Source of the DNA: Lineus longissimus
Taxonomy: Eukaryota; Nemertea; Pilidiophora; Heteronemertea; Lineidae
DNA: 64,000 nt
Assembly: GCF_910592395.1 (NCBI RefSeq)
Contig: NC_088308.1
Location: forward strand, 14,959,501 to 15,023,500
Direction of reading: 5' to 3'
The notes under the pieces: model-generated
What the model was told of the DNA's origin: nothing
Databases searched by the model: none
Seen by the model: the letters and a program-made list of their open reading frames with translations, nothing else
Part shown: one piece after another, positions 12,498 to 24,303 of the stretch
Position numbering within the stretch: position 1 is the stretch's first letter
Layout of the letters: every line of letters begins with the position of its first letter
Made by a program: the position numbers and the translations under genes

Positions 12498-13581
12498 ATG
12501 AAATGGCCAGGGCCATTGTGCTCACCTCATGTGGGGGAAAGATGGATGAAGAGCATGGTATTGTGTCATGTAGTGGTAGGTTTGATGTAGGTCCAGGCAA
12601 TTACAATTTCCCCAAAATGGCCAATTTACAGTACATTTGACCTCATGACCTTGAAAAGTAGGTCAAATCAAAAAAGACCCGGGTGACACATTCAATGGTT
12701 GTTAGAATTAGATGTACCTATGATATAAAATTGGTGCCAATCAGGCAAGTAATTAAGGAATGATAGCATTTTGAAGAATTTTGGATTTGGCCCCCTCCCT
12801 GGAGGCCACACGGCAAATCAAATCGCACCAAACTTCAGTACCTCAGATCACCTGACCAAGGGGTACATGTGTACTTAATTTGTGATCAATAGTCATTGTG
12901 GTTAAGAAACGTGCCATAGTTACGGCCTGACGGCCAATTGACGCCATTTGACCGCTGTGACTATGAAAAGTAGGTCAAATTAAAAACCTGCGTGCCATAC
13001 ACTGTATGGTGGTTAGATGTACCTATGATATCAAATTGGTGGCAATCGGGCAAGAAGTTAAGGAATAATCACATATTTAAGGTTTTTGGATTTTGCCCCC
13101 TGGTGGTCAAGTGGTGAATCATATTAGACCGAACTTCCCTGAGATCACCTGACTAACGGGTACATGTGTACTAAATTTGGGATCAATAGTCATTGCAGTT
13201 TAGAAACGTGCCATAGTTACATCCTAACGGCCAATTTACGCCATTTGACCTCTGTGACCTTCAAAAGTAGGTCAAATCAAAAACCCATAAGATATGTGAT
13301 GTATTCCTGCTAGGAGTACCTACCATAAAACTTTTATTAAAAACGTATCATTAATAAGAGACATATCACGCTTTTAATGGTTTTAGTTTTGGCCCCCTGG
13401 TGGCCAAATCAGGAATCAGACCGGACTGAAATTTGGTCATCCAGGTGTCATTACATGGGGAAACATGTGTACCAAGTTTCAAGTCAATAGCCCCAGTAGT
13501 TACGAAATTGGCCCTACTAACGGACGACGATGGACGCCACGCCAAAGGAAAAGCTCACCTCTCAGAGAGGTGAGCTAAAAA
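12498..13581 (-). mobile_element. HINE-C copy, CACCTC subtype
   Basis: On plus it starts tgaaatGGCCAGGGCCATTG, then GTGCTCACCTC. It ends with a perfect hairpin AGCTCACCTCT-CAG-AGAGGTGAGCT (552-576 of 13 kb) and AAAAA. A short GACGACG tract lies at about 13520. The end motif GAGGTGAGC matches the head motif GCTCACCTC. The interior consists of about three roughly 300-bp core units, each with a TGACCT...TGACCT...AGGTCA block. The canonical strand is minus. Confidence 0.8.
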
Positions 13582-13974
13582 TCAGCTTATGATATTTTTA
13601 TCGGTATCTTGAAGATTTTTGTGGATTTTATAAAGCTGTCCTCTCCAGGAAAAATATTCTTAATTGCAAGCCATGTATGCGCAGGGATCCCATCTGTGAC
13701 ATGCGCGCAGGAAGTGATGTCATCTGGTGGTAGCGGGAATTCAAATTCAAATTACACAATCATTCAGTGGCCACTTGCGCCACAATGTGGTGCAAATCAG
13801 TTCTAATGTAATTTTTCTCTTCATCTTGACATTCAGTCATTTTCAAAAATTGGCAGATTGGATTCATTTGAAGTCTCAGGGCTGAGATTACCAAAATCGA
13901 AAAACCCCTTTTTTCTAATAGAAATGATGTTGGAGCCGTCCGAAATTATTGGGTAGAATAGAGGGTCCCTACAT
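13582..13974. other. No gene recognised
   Basis: AT-rich spacer between HINE-C pieces. No exon or repeat was identified. Confidence 0.4.
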
Positions 13975-14325
13975 ACATGTCCACACTGGTTAAGAACCTT
14001 CTAGCTCAAATATAAACGAAACGTGCCGCCTATCGGTGATTTAGCGAAGTTTGACCTCTGTGACCTTGAAAAGTAGGTCAAACCGAAAACTCGTATATTA
14101 TATGAAGTAACCTTGCTAGGTGTACTAAAAAAAATTTCATGAAAATCTCACCAAAATCACGGGTCATATTGTGTGTTTTATATTGTCGCATTTCGCCCCT
14201 GGCGGCCAAACCAAGAATAATTTTGGAACAAAATATAGTGTGAATCGCCCCAGGGCCTAATGGTACATGTGTACCAAGTTTTAAGTCCAGACTTAAATCA
14301 GTTACGAAATGCACCGCACTAAAGC
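13975..14325 (-). mobile_element. Diverged HINE-C core fragment
   Basis: It contains the core words ggttaagaacc, aacgtgccgcctatcgg, a perfect TGACCTCTGTGACCTTGA at 14052-14069, gaaaactcgtat and gcccctggcggccaaacc. Both element ends are absent. Confidence 0.7.
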
Positions 14326-14619
14326 CCGCAGCACACCAGCCGCCAACTTCGGCGTTCACAGGCATTTTTTGCCGCAAGTGTCCTGAACGCGTGAAAAATC
14401 CCTAGTCTGCTACGAGTGCAGCGGCGAACGCGACTTGCCGCAACTAAACGCCAAATATCTAACAGGTTTGACTTTTGACGCGTGTCGCCGTGTTTGAACG
14501 TAAGAAGAAGCCAGGTGTGCTACGGATGGCAGCCTGACTTGGCATCGGCGGCGAGGCTATGGCCAATCAGCTTGCGTCTTGATGTCACATGATTTCAAGC
14601 TGCATGGCCCAGGATGGGT
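14326..14619. other. GC-richer unique spacer
   Basis: It contains gcagcacaccagccg near 14330 and ccaggtgtgct near 14512, a weak inverted pair, with frequent CG dinucleotides. No TSD or other terminal signals convinced me that it is a defined element. Confidence 0.3.
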
Positions 14620-15430
14620 TAAAGTGGCTACCTGGAGGCCAAATGGCAAATCAGATCGGACCAAACTTCGGTACCTGAGATCACCTGACCAAGGGGTACA
14701 TGTGTACTTAATTTGTGATCAATAGTCATTGCAGTTAAGAAACGTGCCATAGTTACGGCCTGACAGCGAATTTACGCCATTTGACCTTTGTGACCTTGAC
14801 AAGAAGGTCAAATTAAAAACCTGTGTGACATATACTGTATGGTGGTTAGATGTACCCATGATATCAAATTGGTGGCAATCGGGCAAGAAGTTAAGGAATA
14901 ATCAAATTTTTAAGGTTTTTTTATTTTGCCCCCTGGTGGTCAAGTGGTGAATCATATTGGACCAAACTTCGGTCCCTGAGATCACCTGACTAAGGGGTAA
15001 ATGTGTACTAAATTTGGGATCAATAGTCATTGCAGTTTAGAAACGTGCCACCGTTACATCCCAACGGCCAATTTACACCATTTGACCTCTGTGACCTTAA
15101 AAAATAGGTCAAATCAAAAACCCGTATGATATGTGATGTATCCTTGCTAGGAGTACCTACCATAAATTTTTTATTGAAAACGGATCATTAATAAGAGACA
15201 TATCACACTTTTTATCTTTTAACTTTTAGCCCCCTGGTGGCCAAGTCATGAATCAGACCGGACCGAAATTCAGTGTCAGAGTACCTCTGACCTAGGGGGT
15301 CATGTGTACAAAGTTTCAAGTTCATAGCACAAGCGGTTAAGAAACGTGCCAAGCAGGATACGGACGACGACGACGACGACAACGACGGACACAGGGCTGT
15401 CGTATAGACTCCCCTGACGGTGAGCCAAAA
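14620..15430 (-). mobile_element. HINE-C copy, GGTGAGCC-ended, head truncated
   Basis: Core units begin at ggctacctggaggcc and continue to a (GAC)n tract at 15363-15390, gtatagactcccctgacggtg and agccaaaaa. The head with the GGCC hairpin is missing. Its first unit closely resembles the unit at 12800. Confidence 0.75.
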
Positions 15431-15772
15431 ATCTGGGACCAATAACTAATAACGAGGCACAATGTACCAACACCCGGTTAAAATAAAGTTAATCCAAATA
15501 TACAGTGGCATGATCATAACATCATCACACGAGTGCAAAGCACAGGGAGATTGACCCAAAAACACTACGCCAGAATAAAGAACTTGAATGGCAGCTTTGT
15601 AGAACTCTAAAGAGTACGAATATTAGTTCAGTAATTTTGGGAACCTTGAAGTGATATACGCGATTATAACGCTACAAGATTTTAGGCAAATTTGATAGAA
15701 CTGGGCCCTTTTGCATACTTACTCTGTGAGCAACCACCAATTATGAAAAGTATTTCCAGGAAAGAAAGCACG

Positions 15773-15862
15773 TGACTCGAACCCCATTAGGAGAGATACT
15801 CGATACCAATTTCTAAATACCTCAGCAATCCTGGCTCCCCAGTGATCCACTGAGCTAATTAT
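15773..15862 (-). mobile_element. tRNA-derived SINE head
   Basis: The minus strand has an A-box TTAGCTCAGTGG (15847-15858) and a B-box GGTTCGAGTCA (15773-15783). The intervening sequence does not fold as a proper anticodon arm. This is the standard signature of a tRNA-derived SINE rather than a functional tRNA gene. Confidence 0.6.
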
Positions 15863-15984
15863 CAGGAAAAATACACAGGAGTTTTAGCTGCATGTTGCAC
15901 ATCCGCAACATATGGTTTTTGGCATCAAAGCATGGTCATCAAGCTAAGGTTTTAACGTCTTATTGCAGCATGGGTCAATCTAAA

Positions 15985-17097
15985 ATGAAATGGCCAGGGC
16001 CATTGTGCTCACCTCATGTGGAGGAAAGATGGATAAAGAGCATGGTATTGTGTCATGTAGTGTTAGGTTTGATGTAGGTCCAAGCAATTACAATTTCCCC
16101 AAAATGGCCAATTTACAGTACATTCGACCTATGTGACCTTGAAAAGTAGGTCAAATCAAAGAAGACCCGGGTGACACATTGAATGGTTGTTAGAATTAGA
16201 TGTACCTATGATATAAAATTGGTGCCAATCGGGCAAGTCATTACTAGGAATAATGGCATTTTGAAGAATTTAGGATTTGGCCCCCTCCCTGGAGGCCAAA
16301 CGGCAAATCAGATCGCACCAAACTTCGGTACCTGAGATCACCTGACCAAGGGGTACATGTGTACTTAATTTGTGATCAATAGTCATTGCAGTTAAGAAAC
16401 GTGCCATAGTTACGGCCTGACGGCGAATTTATGCCATTTGACCTCTGACCTTGACAAGAAGGTCAAATTAAAAACCTGTGTGACATATACTGTATGGTGG
16501 TTAGATGTACCCATGATATCAAATTGGTGGCAATCGGGCAAGAAGTTAAGGAATAATCACATTTTTAAGGTTTTTAGATTTTGCCCCCTGGTGGTCAAGT
16601 GGTGAATCATATTGGACCAAACTTTGGTCCCTGAGATCACCTGACTAAGGGGTAAATGTGTACCAAATTTGGTATCAATAGTCATTACAGTTTAGAAACG
16701 TGCCATCGTTACATCCTAACGGCCAATTTACACCATTTGACCTCTGTGACCTTGAAAAGGAGGTCAAATCAAAAACCCGGAGGATATATGATGCACCTTT
16801 GCTAGAAGTACCTACCATATTTTTTTCAAAATTTCCCGACTACTATTAAGGGAGATATTGCATATTTTCACTAACGTTTGGCCCCCTGGTGGCCAAACCA
16901 TGAAACGAATCGGACCGAAACTTGGTCTCCAAGGTGTCATTACATAAGGGTACATGTGTACCAAGTTTCAACTCAATAGCTCTAACAGTTACGAAACGTG
17001 CCCTGCTAACGGACGACGGACGACGACGACGACGACGACGACGGACGACGGACGCCACGGTATGGGATAAGCTCACCTCTGCTAAGAGGTGAGCTAA
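15985..17097 (-). mobile_element. HINE-C copy, CACCTC subtype
   Basis: The head tgaaatGGCCAGGGCCATTG with GTGCTCACCTC is near-identical to the copy at 12498. It ends with (GAC)n at about 17012-17050 and a perfect 11-bp-stem hairpin AGCTCACCTCT-GCTA-AGAGGTGAGCT (17070-17095). The next HINE-C copy starts directly in its terminal A tract, so the two are fused head to tail at 17096-17097. Confidence 0.8.
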
Positions 17098-18729
17098 TGA
17101 AACGGCCAGGGGCCATTGTGCTCACCGTAAGTATTTTTAGTAGACAGTTACAGAAAGTGCTACAGTATGTAGGCCTCTCATAATTTATACATGCATCTGT
17201 GACCAGTTCAGAGCCGGCCCTGGCCAAGTGGTGAATCCGAGACTTGTGGTTCCAAGCTTGTAGAGTCTAGGTGAAAATGATAGTGAAGAAACGTGCCACT
17301 CCATGACAATGGTCACGGTGAATATATTTTTAACTTTGACCTCAGTGACCCTGACAGGTAGGTCAAATAACAAACCAGGGTGATATGTGATGTAGACACA
17401 TCCACCTGACCATAACAATTTCATCACTCGTTACACTACAGCAATCGGCAAAAAACGATTTCCAAGATGGCCGCCTAATTAAATCTATGGCACCAAATAA
17501 ATCAAAAAATGAAGAAAATGTAAGATAGAACTCAGAAAAGAAAAAAGGGAAAGATGAAAAATAAAAATATTTTTGGCTGTCCTTGACCGGGGTTTGAACT
17601 CACGACCTTTGGATTGCCACAATACGAGGAAAAACCCACAAAACATGCAATTTCGGCCATATTTGAATTCCGATCTGGCTGAAACTTGGCATACAAATAG
17701 TGGCTTCTTAGATGCATCATTACACAAAATTAAAACTCTTTGTGAACTTGAAAGGTGGGTCAAATCAAAAACCCGTAAGATATGTGATGTATCCTTGCTG
17801 GGAGTACCTACCATGAACTTTTATCAAAAACAAATCAGTAATAAGCGAGAAATCACACTTTTTGAGTTTTGAGTTTGGGCCCCTGGTGGCCAAGTCAATA
17901 ATCAGACCGAACCAAAATTCAGTGTAAAAGGTCAACTGACCTAGGGGGTCATTTGTTCAAAGTTTCAAGTTCATAACTGTTGCGGTTGAGAAACGTGCCA
18001 TAGTTACACTCAAACGGCAAATTTACGCCATTTGACCTCTGCGACCTTAAAAAGTAGGTCAAATCCGAAAAATCGTGCAACATCTGAGGTAACCTTGCTA
18101 GGGGTCCCTGCCATAAAAATTTCATCAAAAACAATTTGCTAATAAGCAGGCTATTGCACTTCTTACTTTTTCTGTTTTGGCCCCCTGGTGGCAAAGTCAA
18201 GAATCAGATCAGGCTGAAATTCAGCACCAGAGGTTATCTGATATAGGGGGTTATATGTACCAAGTTTCAAGCTCATAGCTTTGGTGGTTGAGAAACGTGC
18301 CATAGTTACACTCAAACGGCCAATTCACGCCATTTGACCTCTGCGACCTTGAAAAGTAGATCAAATTAAAAACCCGTAAGATATATGATGTATCCTTGCT
18401 ATGAGTACCTACCACAAAAGTTTTATCGAAAACAAGTCACTAATAAGCGAGATATCACACTTTTTAGATATCCACATTTTGCCCCCTGGTTGCCAAGTAG
18501 AGAATCAGATCGGACAGAAATTTAGTGTCAGGGGTCATCTGACCTAGGGGGTCATGTGTACAAAGTTTTAAGTTCATAGGCCTAGCGGTTAAAAAACGTG
18601 CCACTGTTTTTGAACTAGGATACGACGGACGACGACGACGACGACGACGACGACGTTGACGACGACGACGACGACGACGGACGACGGACACTGCGGTATC
18701 GTATAGACTCCCCTACGGTGAGCCAAAAA
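17097..18729 (-). mobile_element. HINE-C copy, CACCGT subtype, multi-unit core
   Basis: The head tgaaacGGCCAGGGGCCATTG with GTGCTCACCGT pairs with the tail CTACGGTGAGCCAAAAA. A long (GAC)n tract lies at 18623-18690. The interior holds several core units, a SINE fragment at 17580-17640 and GGCCCCCTGGTGGCC repeats. The arginine-rich minus-strand ORF over the GAC tract is an artefact. Confidence 0.8.
17580..17640 (-). mobile_element. tRNA-derived SINE fragment (3' half of head)
   Basis: The minus strand reads CCAAAGGTCGTGAGTTCAAA, then CCCCGGTCAAGG, with a B-box-like GAGTTCAAACC. The same words occur on plus at 33021-33056, so both are copies of one SINE family. Confidence 0.5.
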
Positions 18730-19254
18730 CCGACGCGTTGACCTTTTTATACTAGAATGTCATGTGGTGCCATGATTATTTAAATGAGAATCAATTAAAT
18801 TATAATACACAATGCATGCGCATAATCAAAAGTTACGGTCCCGATCCAAACACTCACCCAAAGTTGTCAAACTGCAGACAAAGATTGCTAAATTATGAGC
18901 TACAAATACACTAGTTATGATCTTAAACTCATACTTATCAAAGTGCTTGGTTTTGAATCCAATATTCCACGCTACAATGATTAATTTATACAAAGTTTAC
19001 TCAGAAAGATTTAATTCAACAAGTTTGCACATTGCCGTGATCTAAAGACCAATATATAGTGATACTTGTACAACTGTTACATTTCGAAAAACACTGTTGC
19101 AAACAAAAAAATAGCATCGCAAAGCGAGCATAACCCCTCAGCCTATTAAGGTTGAAGGTGATATAACGGTGAAGTTGGCTTAGTGGAGTGGCTAGTTTGC
19201 ATATGGAAATTAAAATTGTGGAAACCTATTTTGAGGATGTGAGCGTGGCGGACA
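18730..19254. other. No gene recognised
   Basis: AT-rich spacer. No exon or terminal repeats were seen. Confidence 0.4.
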
Positions 19255-19763
19255 TATTGAATTTCAAATCGCGCTGATTTTCGAAAGGAACCTTCCCCTT
19301 GCAAAACTGCATTAGGCCTACACCCACTAAAAATTGATTCCATCCTCCAAGCCGTTCTCCTCGAAATTGACGGAAACCGATTTCAAGCACGTTGCCCTGG
19401 TGACCATATTGAGAATCAGAACGAGCCGGTTTTCGAAAGAAACCTCGCTCTAGTCACCCCCAATGTACATACCAAAAATGAATTTAATCGGACGAACAGT
19501 TCTCCTCGAAATTGACGGAAACCGATTTCAAGCACTCCGCCCTGGTGACCATATTAAGCATCAGAACGAGCCGGTTTTCAAAAGGAACCTTCCTCTAGCC
19601 ACCCCCAACGTACATACCAAAAATGAATTTGATCGGACGAACGGTTCTCCTCGAAATTGACGGAAACCAATTTCAAACACGCCGCCCTGGTGGCCATATT
19701 GATAATCGGAACAAGCCCGTTTTCGAAAGGAACCTTCCTCTAGTCACCCCCAATGTACATACC
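19255..19763. repeat. 145-bp tandem array, truncated by HINE-A
   Basis: The marker TTCTCCTCGAAATTGACGG recurs at 19355, 19500 and 19645, exactly 145 bp apart. A more diverged unit lies upstream (ttttcgaaaggaaccttcc near 19272). Each unit carries gccctggtgaccatattg, ttttcgaaagraacct and cccccaatgtacataccaa. HINE-A copy 3 inserted right after the last cataccaa. Confidence 0.85.
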
Positions 19764-21466
19764 AACAAGAGGCCCAAGGGCCTGGCGCTCAGCTGAGTTA
19801 ATATCATTAATATCTTCCCGGTGTTTAGTTCATTATGCATGAAAATGGCATGCTCCATGGTATTTGATATCCTTTTGCGTTCACTACGGTACCAATGTTT
19901 TTGGTTGACATAATTATGCCACTGTTCATTCCTCAATCCTGACCATAATTCGGGTGAAATCATCGTATGAAAATATTTACCGAAACATGAAGTTTATGCC
20001 ATGAATGAGGATACTCATTGTCATAGCCTCGTTTACAAGTACGAAGTATTTTCCCGCGAATATTCAAAACTGCTTGGCTCCTTGCCAGTTAAATAACATG
20101 TGACTATACACAAAATAGAAAACTTTGATGGAAATTGTAAATCATTTTTTTATCTATCAGGGGAAACAAGCTGATGATGATCAAATAAATCATTCATGAG
20201 AAATCGTTTTGTTGCTGAAGCTTGCATGACGAAGTTAATGCTAAACCTTTTCTTGTGCTCTACTGCGCCACCGTAGTTTTCTATTTAGACCAGCGATGAC
20301 GTCATTTCTGGTGATTCCCTACGTTGTCCAATTAGCGCTTTTTAAAATGTGCCATTTGGTATTGTACAGTATGCAATGTATTTTCTCAGCGCTGCCAGTT
20401 GCCGAAGAGAATGCCGTAGCTCCCTCAATTTCCAATCAATTTTTATGGGAGTGACATTATTGTATTGCTCAGAATGTCTACTTTTTACTCATGAAAGAAT
20501 CGTAGAACTAAAACATAATAGGCGAACAGAATCATGCCGATTCACTGCACATACTGTGGGAATTCTCCACTTCAAAATACATCGGCGATGTCATCGCGAA
20601 CAGAGCATGCACTTCCGATATCGTTTTCACAGAAATGTCGCCAAATATTCAAGAACTAATTTCTGAATTTAGTCCCTGAAGACCTTATGACTACCACTGA
20701 AACGAACTAGTGATAATATCGCCTACCAGATTACTTTTTAAGCAGAAACTTGGGTACTTGAGTGTCATTGAGCTCCAAGATTATTGCACATAGCGTAAAC
20801 AACATGCCGCCATTTTGTCTCCGCTTCGGTATTTCGTACGCCGCTTATAATGCACCTTCTCAATTAAAACCAACATAATAAGGCCTTACATCGTTGATTG
20901 AATAGGAACACCACACAAAACACAATAAAGTGGGGGTACAATCGATTACGAAGCTGAAGTGAACAGTGATTTATTCCTGGAGCTACTGCTTTTGTTGTGT
21001 AGCTGCCATGTTTTGAGAACTGGCAAATAGGAGACTTCATTGATGGCTGACGTCATCGGGCGGCAATTTGAATCGGCAGAAATAATTAAAAGGCAGGTAG
21101 CGCCCTCTCCTGTTAAAATTTTGAACTTTTTCTCAATAAAATAGATTTTCAAGAATTTTATCTTAATATTAGAGCATATTTCGACTAATTCTGCTGCTCC
21201 TAGGCCGATATAGGCCAGTTTCCTTCATGCACTCTCGCTCGCAGGAAGTAGGTCGAATGGCGACAAATTTTGTTTTGAAAGTAGAGTTTGACCAGAAGTA
21301 TCCAGAAATGCAAAATTGAAGTCTCTAGGTCTTACGGTTACAAAATGTGCACCATGGGTTTAACGGACGGATGGATGGATGGATGGATGGATGGATGGAT
21401 GGACAGACGGACGCCACTGAACAACTTATTTGACAAGCTCGGCTGACTTAGTCAGCTGAGCTAAAA
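19764..21466 (-). mobile_element. HINE-A copy 3 (complete)
   Basis: Same structure as copy 2: CAAGAGGCCCAAGGGCCTGG, CGCTCAGCTGAG, core, a short (GGAT)n at 21369-21400, hairpin and TGAGCTAAAAA. Its 20223-21466 segment equals copy 1 in length and differs at only a few positions, so these copies moved recently. Confidence 0.85.
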
Positions 21467-21694
21467 ATTTAATTAACTCTCAATGCCATCCAGACATACG
21501 ATCATGGATTCTCCCGGGATCGGGAAATTCCGTGTCCATGTAACATGATGTAGGGAGTCATGTGTACCAAATTTTCAGTTCATAGCTTTATTGGTTAAGA
21601 ATTGTGCCATAGTTGCACTCAAAAAGCTGTAGGATATTGATATATCCTTCCTCGGAGTACCTACCATAAAAATATCATTGAAAACAAGTCACTA

Positions 21695-22198
21695 TTAACT
21701 CTTTCACTGCCAGCCCTATCTTAATGTTTTTCCCCCATCTTGCCAGCATTTCTGCCATTTTTACTACTTTTTTGTAGCAGGAGCTGGGGGCCCTCTTTGG
21801 CACCCTCGGCCACGTGCAGCTTAATTCCCACCTGCAGCAGGCTGCACCCCCTGCCCACCATCACCTGAGTCATTGTCACTACTACTTATATCATTACCCC
21901 CAACTGCCTGGTCACCATCAGAATCAGGCTGATCACGCAAACAGATCTCAAATTGGTCTATCTTCACCAATTCATCTGACCTGAAATACCCACTTCCTTG
22001 GGACGAGATTGAATTGAATGCTTCCGCAAACACTTCCAAAGACATGGCGGGTGGTTTAAATCAACGCAGAATCTATAGTTTGGTTTACTTTTTGATCAGT
22101 AAATGGAAACACTGAGATTATGTTTTGACACGTTATTGGCAATTTAGCGACCTATTTTCAATAACATTTCAATACGTTATTGTCAGTGAAAGAGTTAA
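21695..22198. mobile_element. piggyBac-type element with TTAA target duplication
   Basis: 504 bp. It starts TTAACTCTTTCACTGCCAG and ends TGTCAGTGAAAGAGTTAA, giving an inverted repeat of about 18 bp with one mismatch and a TTAA duplication. The empty site (cactaTTAAgcgag) matches other HINE-C copies. TTAA plus a YYCTTT-type terminus is diagnostic of piggyBac. Confidence 0.85.
21821..22045 (-). pseudogene. Probable piggyBac transposase N-terminal relic
   Basis: A 74-codon frame starting ATG in a favourable context (gccATGtct) inside the piggyBac-type element. The second half is strongly acidic and serine/glycine-rich (PDSDGDQAVGGNDISSSDND), as is usual for the N-terminus of piggyBac transposases before the catalytic domain. 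The catalytic D,D,D region is absent. The family assignment rests on location and composition only. Confidence 0.4.
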
Positions 22199-23452
22199 GC
22201 GAGATATTGCACTTTTTACCTTTTTTAGTTTTTGGCGAGAATCAGATCAGACTGAAATTCGGTGTCAGAGGTTATATGATGTAGGGAGTCATGCGTACCA
22301 AATTTCAAGTTCATAGCTTTAACGGTTAAGAAAACGTGCCATGGTTACACTCAAACGGACGATTTACGCCATTTGACCTCTGTGACCTTAAAAACTAGGT
22401 CAAATCAAAAACCCGCATGATATGTGATGTATCCTTACTGGGAGAACCTACCATAAACATTTTATCGAAAACGAGGCACTCATGAGAGAGATATCACACT
22501 TTTTAGGTTTCCACTTCTGGCCCACTGGTGGGCAAGTCAAGAATCAGATCGGACCGAAATTCATTGTCAGAGGTCACCTGACCTGGGGGGGGGAGGGGGG
22601 GTCATGCATACAAAGTCCATAGCCCTAGCAGTTAAGAAAAGTCCCACTGTTTTTGAAATAGGATACAACGGACGACGACAGACGACAGACACTGTGGTGT
22701 CGTATAGACTCACAAAAAAATAACCTAAAGTACAAACATACTCGGTACTGATCTCAACTTAGTTTGTGAGAATTTTCACTTCATAGTTCAGCAGTTTCTC
22801 CACAAGGCATTATAACTTCCAACAAGAGGCCCAAGGGCCTGGCGCTCAGCTGAAATGGATAGGTGAAAGCAAGGGCCAAGTGTGTGTTGGTACCCTGTTA
22901 TTATGAGGCAATGTGAAGCTGTAACGTCTAGCACGCAGAAGTGCTGGTGCGAAAGACCTTCTTGCTATGTCAGTTCATGCTGAAGTACTGAGTTGACGTC
23001 ACCCTGCTATTAGGACTTAAAGTCATTTCTATTGCCGTTGCAGTAGTGGGGTGTGTGATGACGTCAAGGAGTTGTGTGGTGACGTCAAAGAGTGGAGTCC
23101 TTGTCTTCATGCAGCGTAGGTGGAACTAATAACATGTACATGGACACAAGGTACATAATTATTACAGTGTATTTTGTGAGGTGGGGCCTGGTGCTTTACA
23201 ATGGTCAAATGAACCGACTGTTGTCTGGACATTGATGAAGTAGATGCAGCCAAATGTTTGGGATGGTCTTTTTTGTATGTGAAGAAAAGAAGATAAAGAG
23301 TTGGTTAACAAAATGAACTTTATTGGTGCGGCAGATATTTGATGCCTTTCAGCAGATATTTGAAGCGCCTTGCGGCAGATATTTGTAGCCTTGCGGCAGA
23401 TATTTGATAACGCTCTCTGGGAATGGAAAGCAGTAAAACGAGTAAGCACACC

Positions 23453-24303
23453 TGTACGGCGGGGGAGTGTAAATGAGGGGGTGTTATTTATACTAAACGA
23501 TGAGGAATGAGAGAAATGATGGATGTCCGTCCAATCCGGTTGTAAGGTGATGATGATGTATCCGTCTTAGAGAGTACGTTGTTTGGGGGGAAGACTAGCC
23601 TCCGGGGAGATCGCTTGTGAGAACGCCCGAGATTGCCCCGTGTGTGTGTAGCCTGCCGCAACCGAACATAGAACCAAAGTCCACGACTAAAATTAACAAC
23701 ATAAAGAGTTTATTCAGTAATCCAATATAACACTGCATGTGATGAGTCAGGGATGTTAAAATCACAAATAACTGTCAAAGTAATTCCAAGATAGTGTAAG
23801 TCTCGGTAAAGCAATAAGTGTTCCTGAGAAGGCTAGTCAGTTAAATTAGCTTTTTGTGAAGCAGTCTCTTTGGGAAATCTTTGTAGAGAGCCTTTCAGAA
23901 GGAGCGATAAAAGGAGTGTGTGTGTTTCTTAAATACTTGCCCGCTCCTATCGACCTCGGAAGATCCGATATTGATCAACTTTTACTCAGGAAATTACATT
24001 GATTTACCATCGACCCGGTTATCGATCCTCAAGGTGCCAAGAATTATTATTTTGGTCCTTCGTCCGAGAAGAACGATCGATTAAGAGTGAATTATTTAAA
24101 CAGCAATATCGACCTGATTATTGAACCTCAAATGCCAAGAAATATTATTTTTGGCCCGTGGTCCGAGAAGGACGATCGATACAGAGTGTTGGTTAAGTAA
24201 ATTATTAAACAGTTGGCTTATTGATCGTTAGTTTCTGAGGTCGACCAGTTACCGTATGCATTAACATTGCTACCTGTCCTGGAATCGGGTTCACATCCTT
24301 ACA
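23453..24303. mobile_element. Possible solo LTR (TG...CA) with CACC duplication
   Basis: 851-bp insert in HINE-B copy 2. It begins TGTACGGCGGGGGAG and ends CATCCTTACA, so it has TGTA...TACA ends, and is flanked by CACC (or ACACC) on both sides. The empty site agcacaccttactc is intact in HINE-B copies 1 and 3. No coding sequence is present. An internal direct duplication of about 100 bp lies at 24005-24215, marked by atcgac and gagaaggacgatcgat. LTR length and ends fit a solo LTR, but no matching internal region is in the window. Confidence 0.55.

Larger units (their letters stand above)
21535..22715 (-). mobile_element. HINE-C copy split by a TTAA element
   Basis: Core sequence runs to aagtcactaTTAA at 21698 and resumes at TTAAgcgagatattgc (22195). 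It continues through two units to a decayed GACGAC tail at about 22670-22715. Head and terminal AAAAA are lost or degraded. Confidence 0.75.

Noticed and set aside
12633-13560. CRISPR-like spaced repeats
   Set aside because: Units are about 300 bp, diverged and part of a dispersed animal transposon family.
18464-18691. Arginine-rich ORFs over (GAC)n tracts (also 16846-17076)
   Set aside because: Translations of trinucleotide repeats at HINE-C tails.
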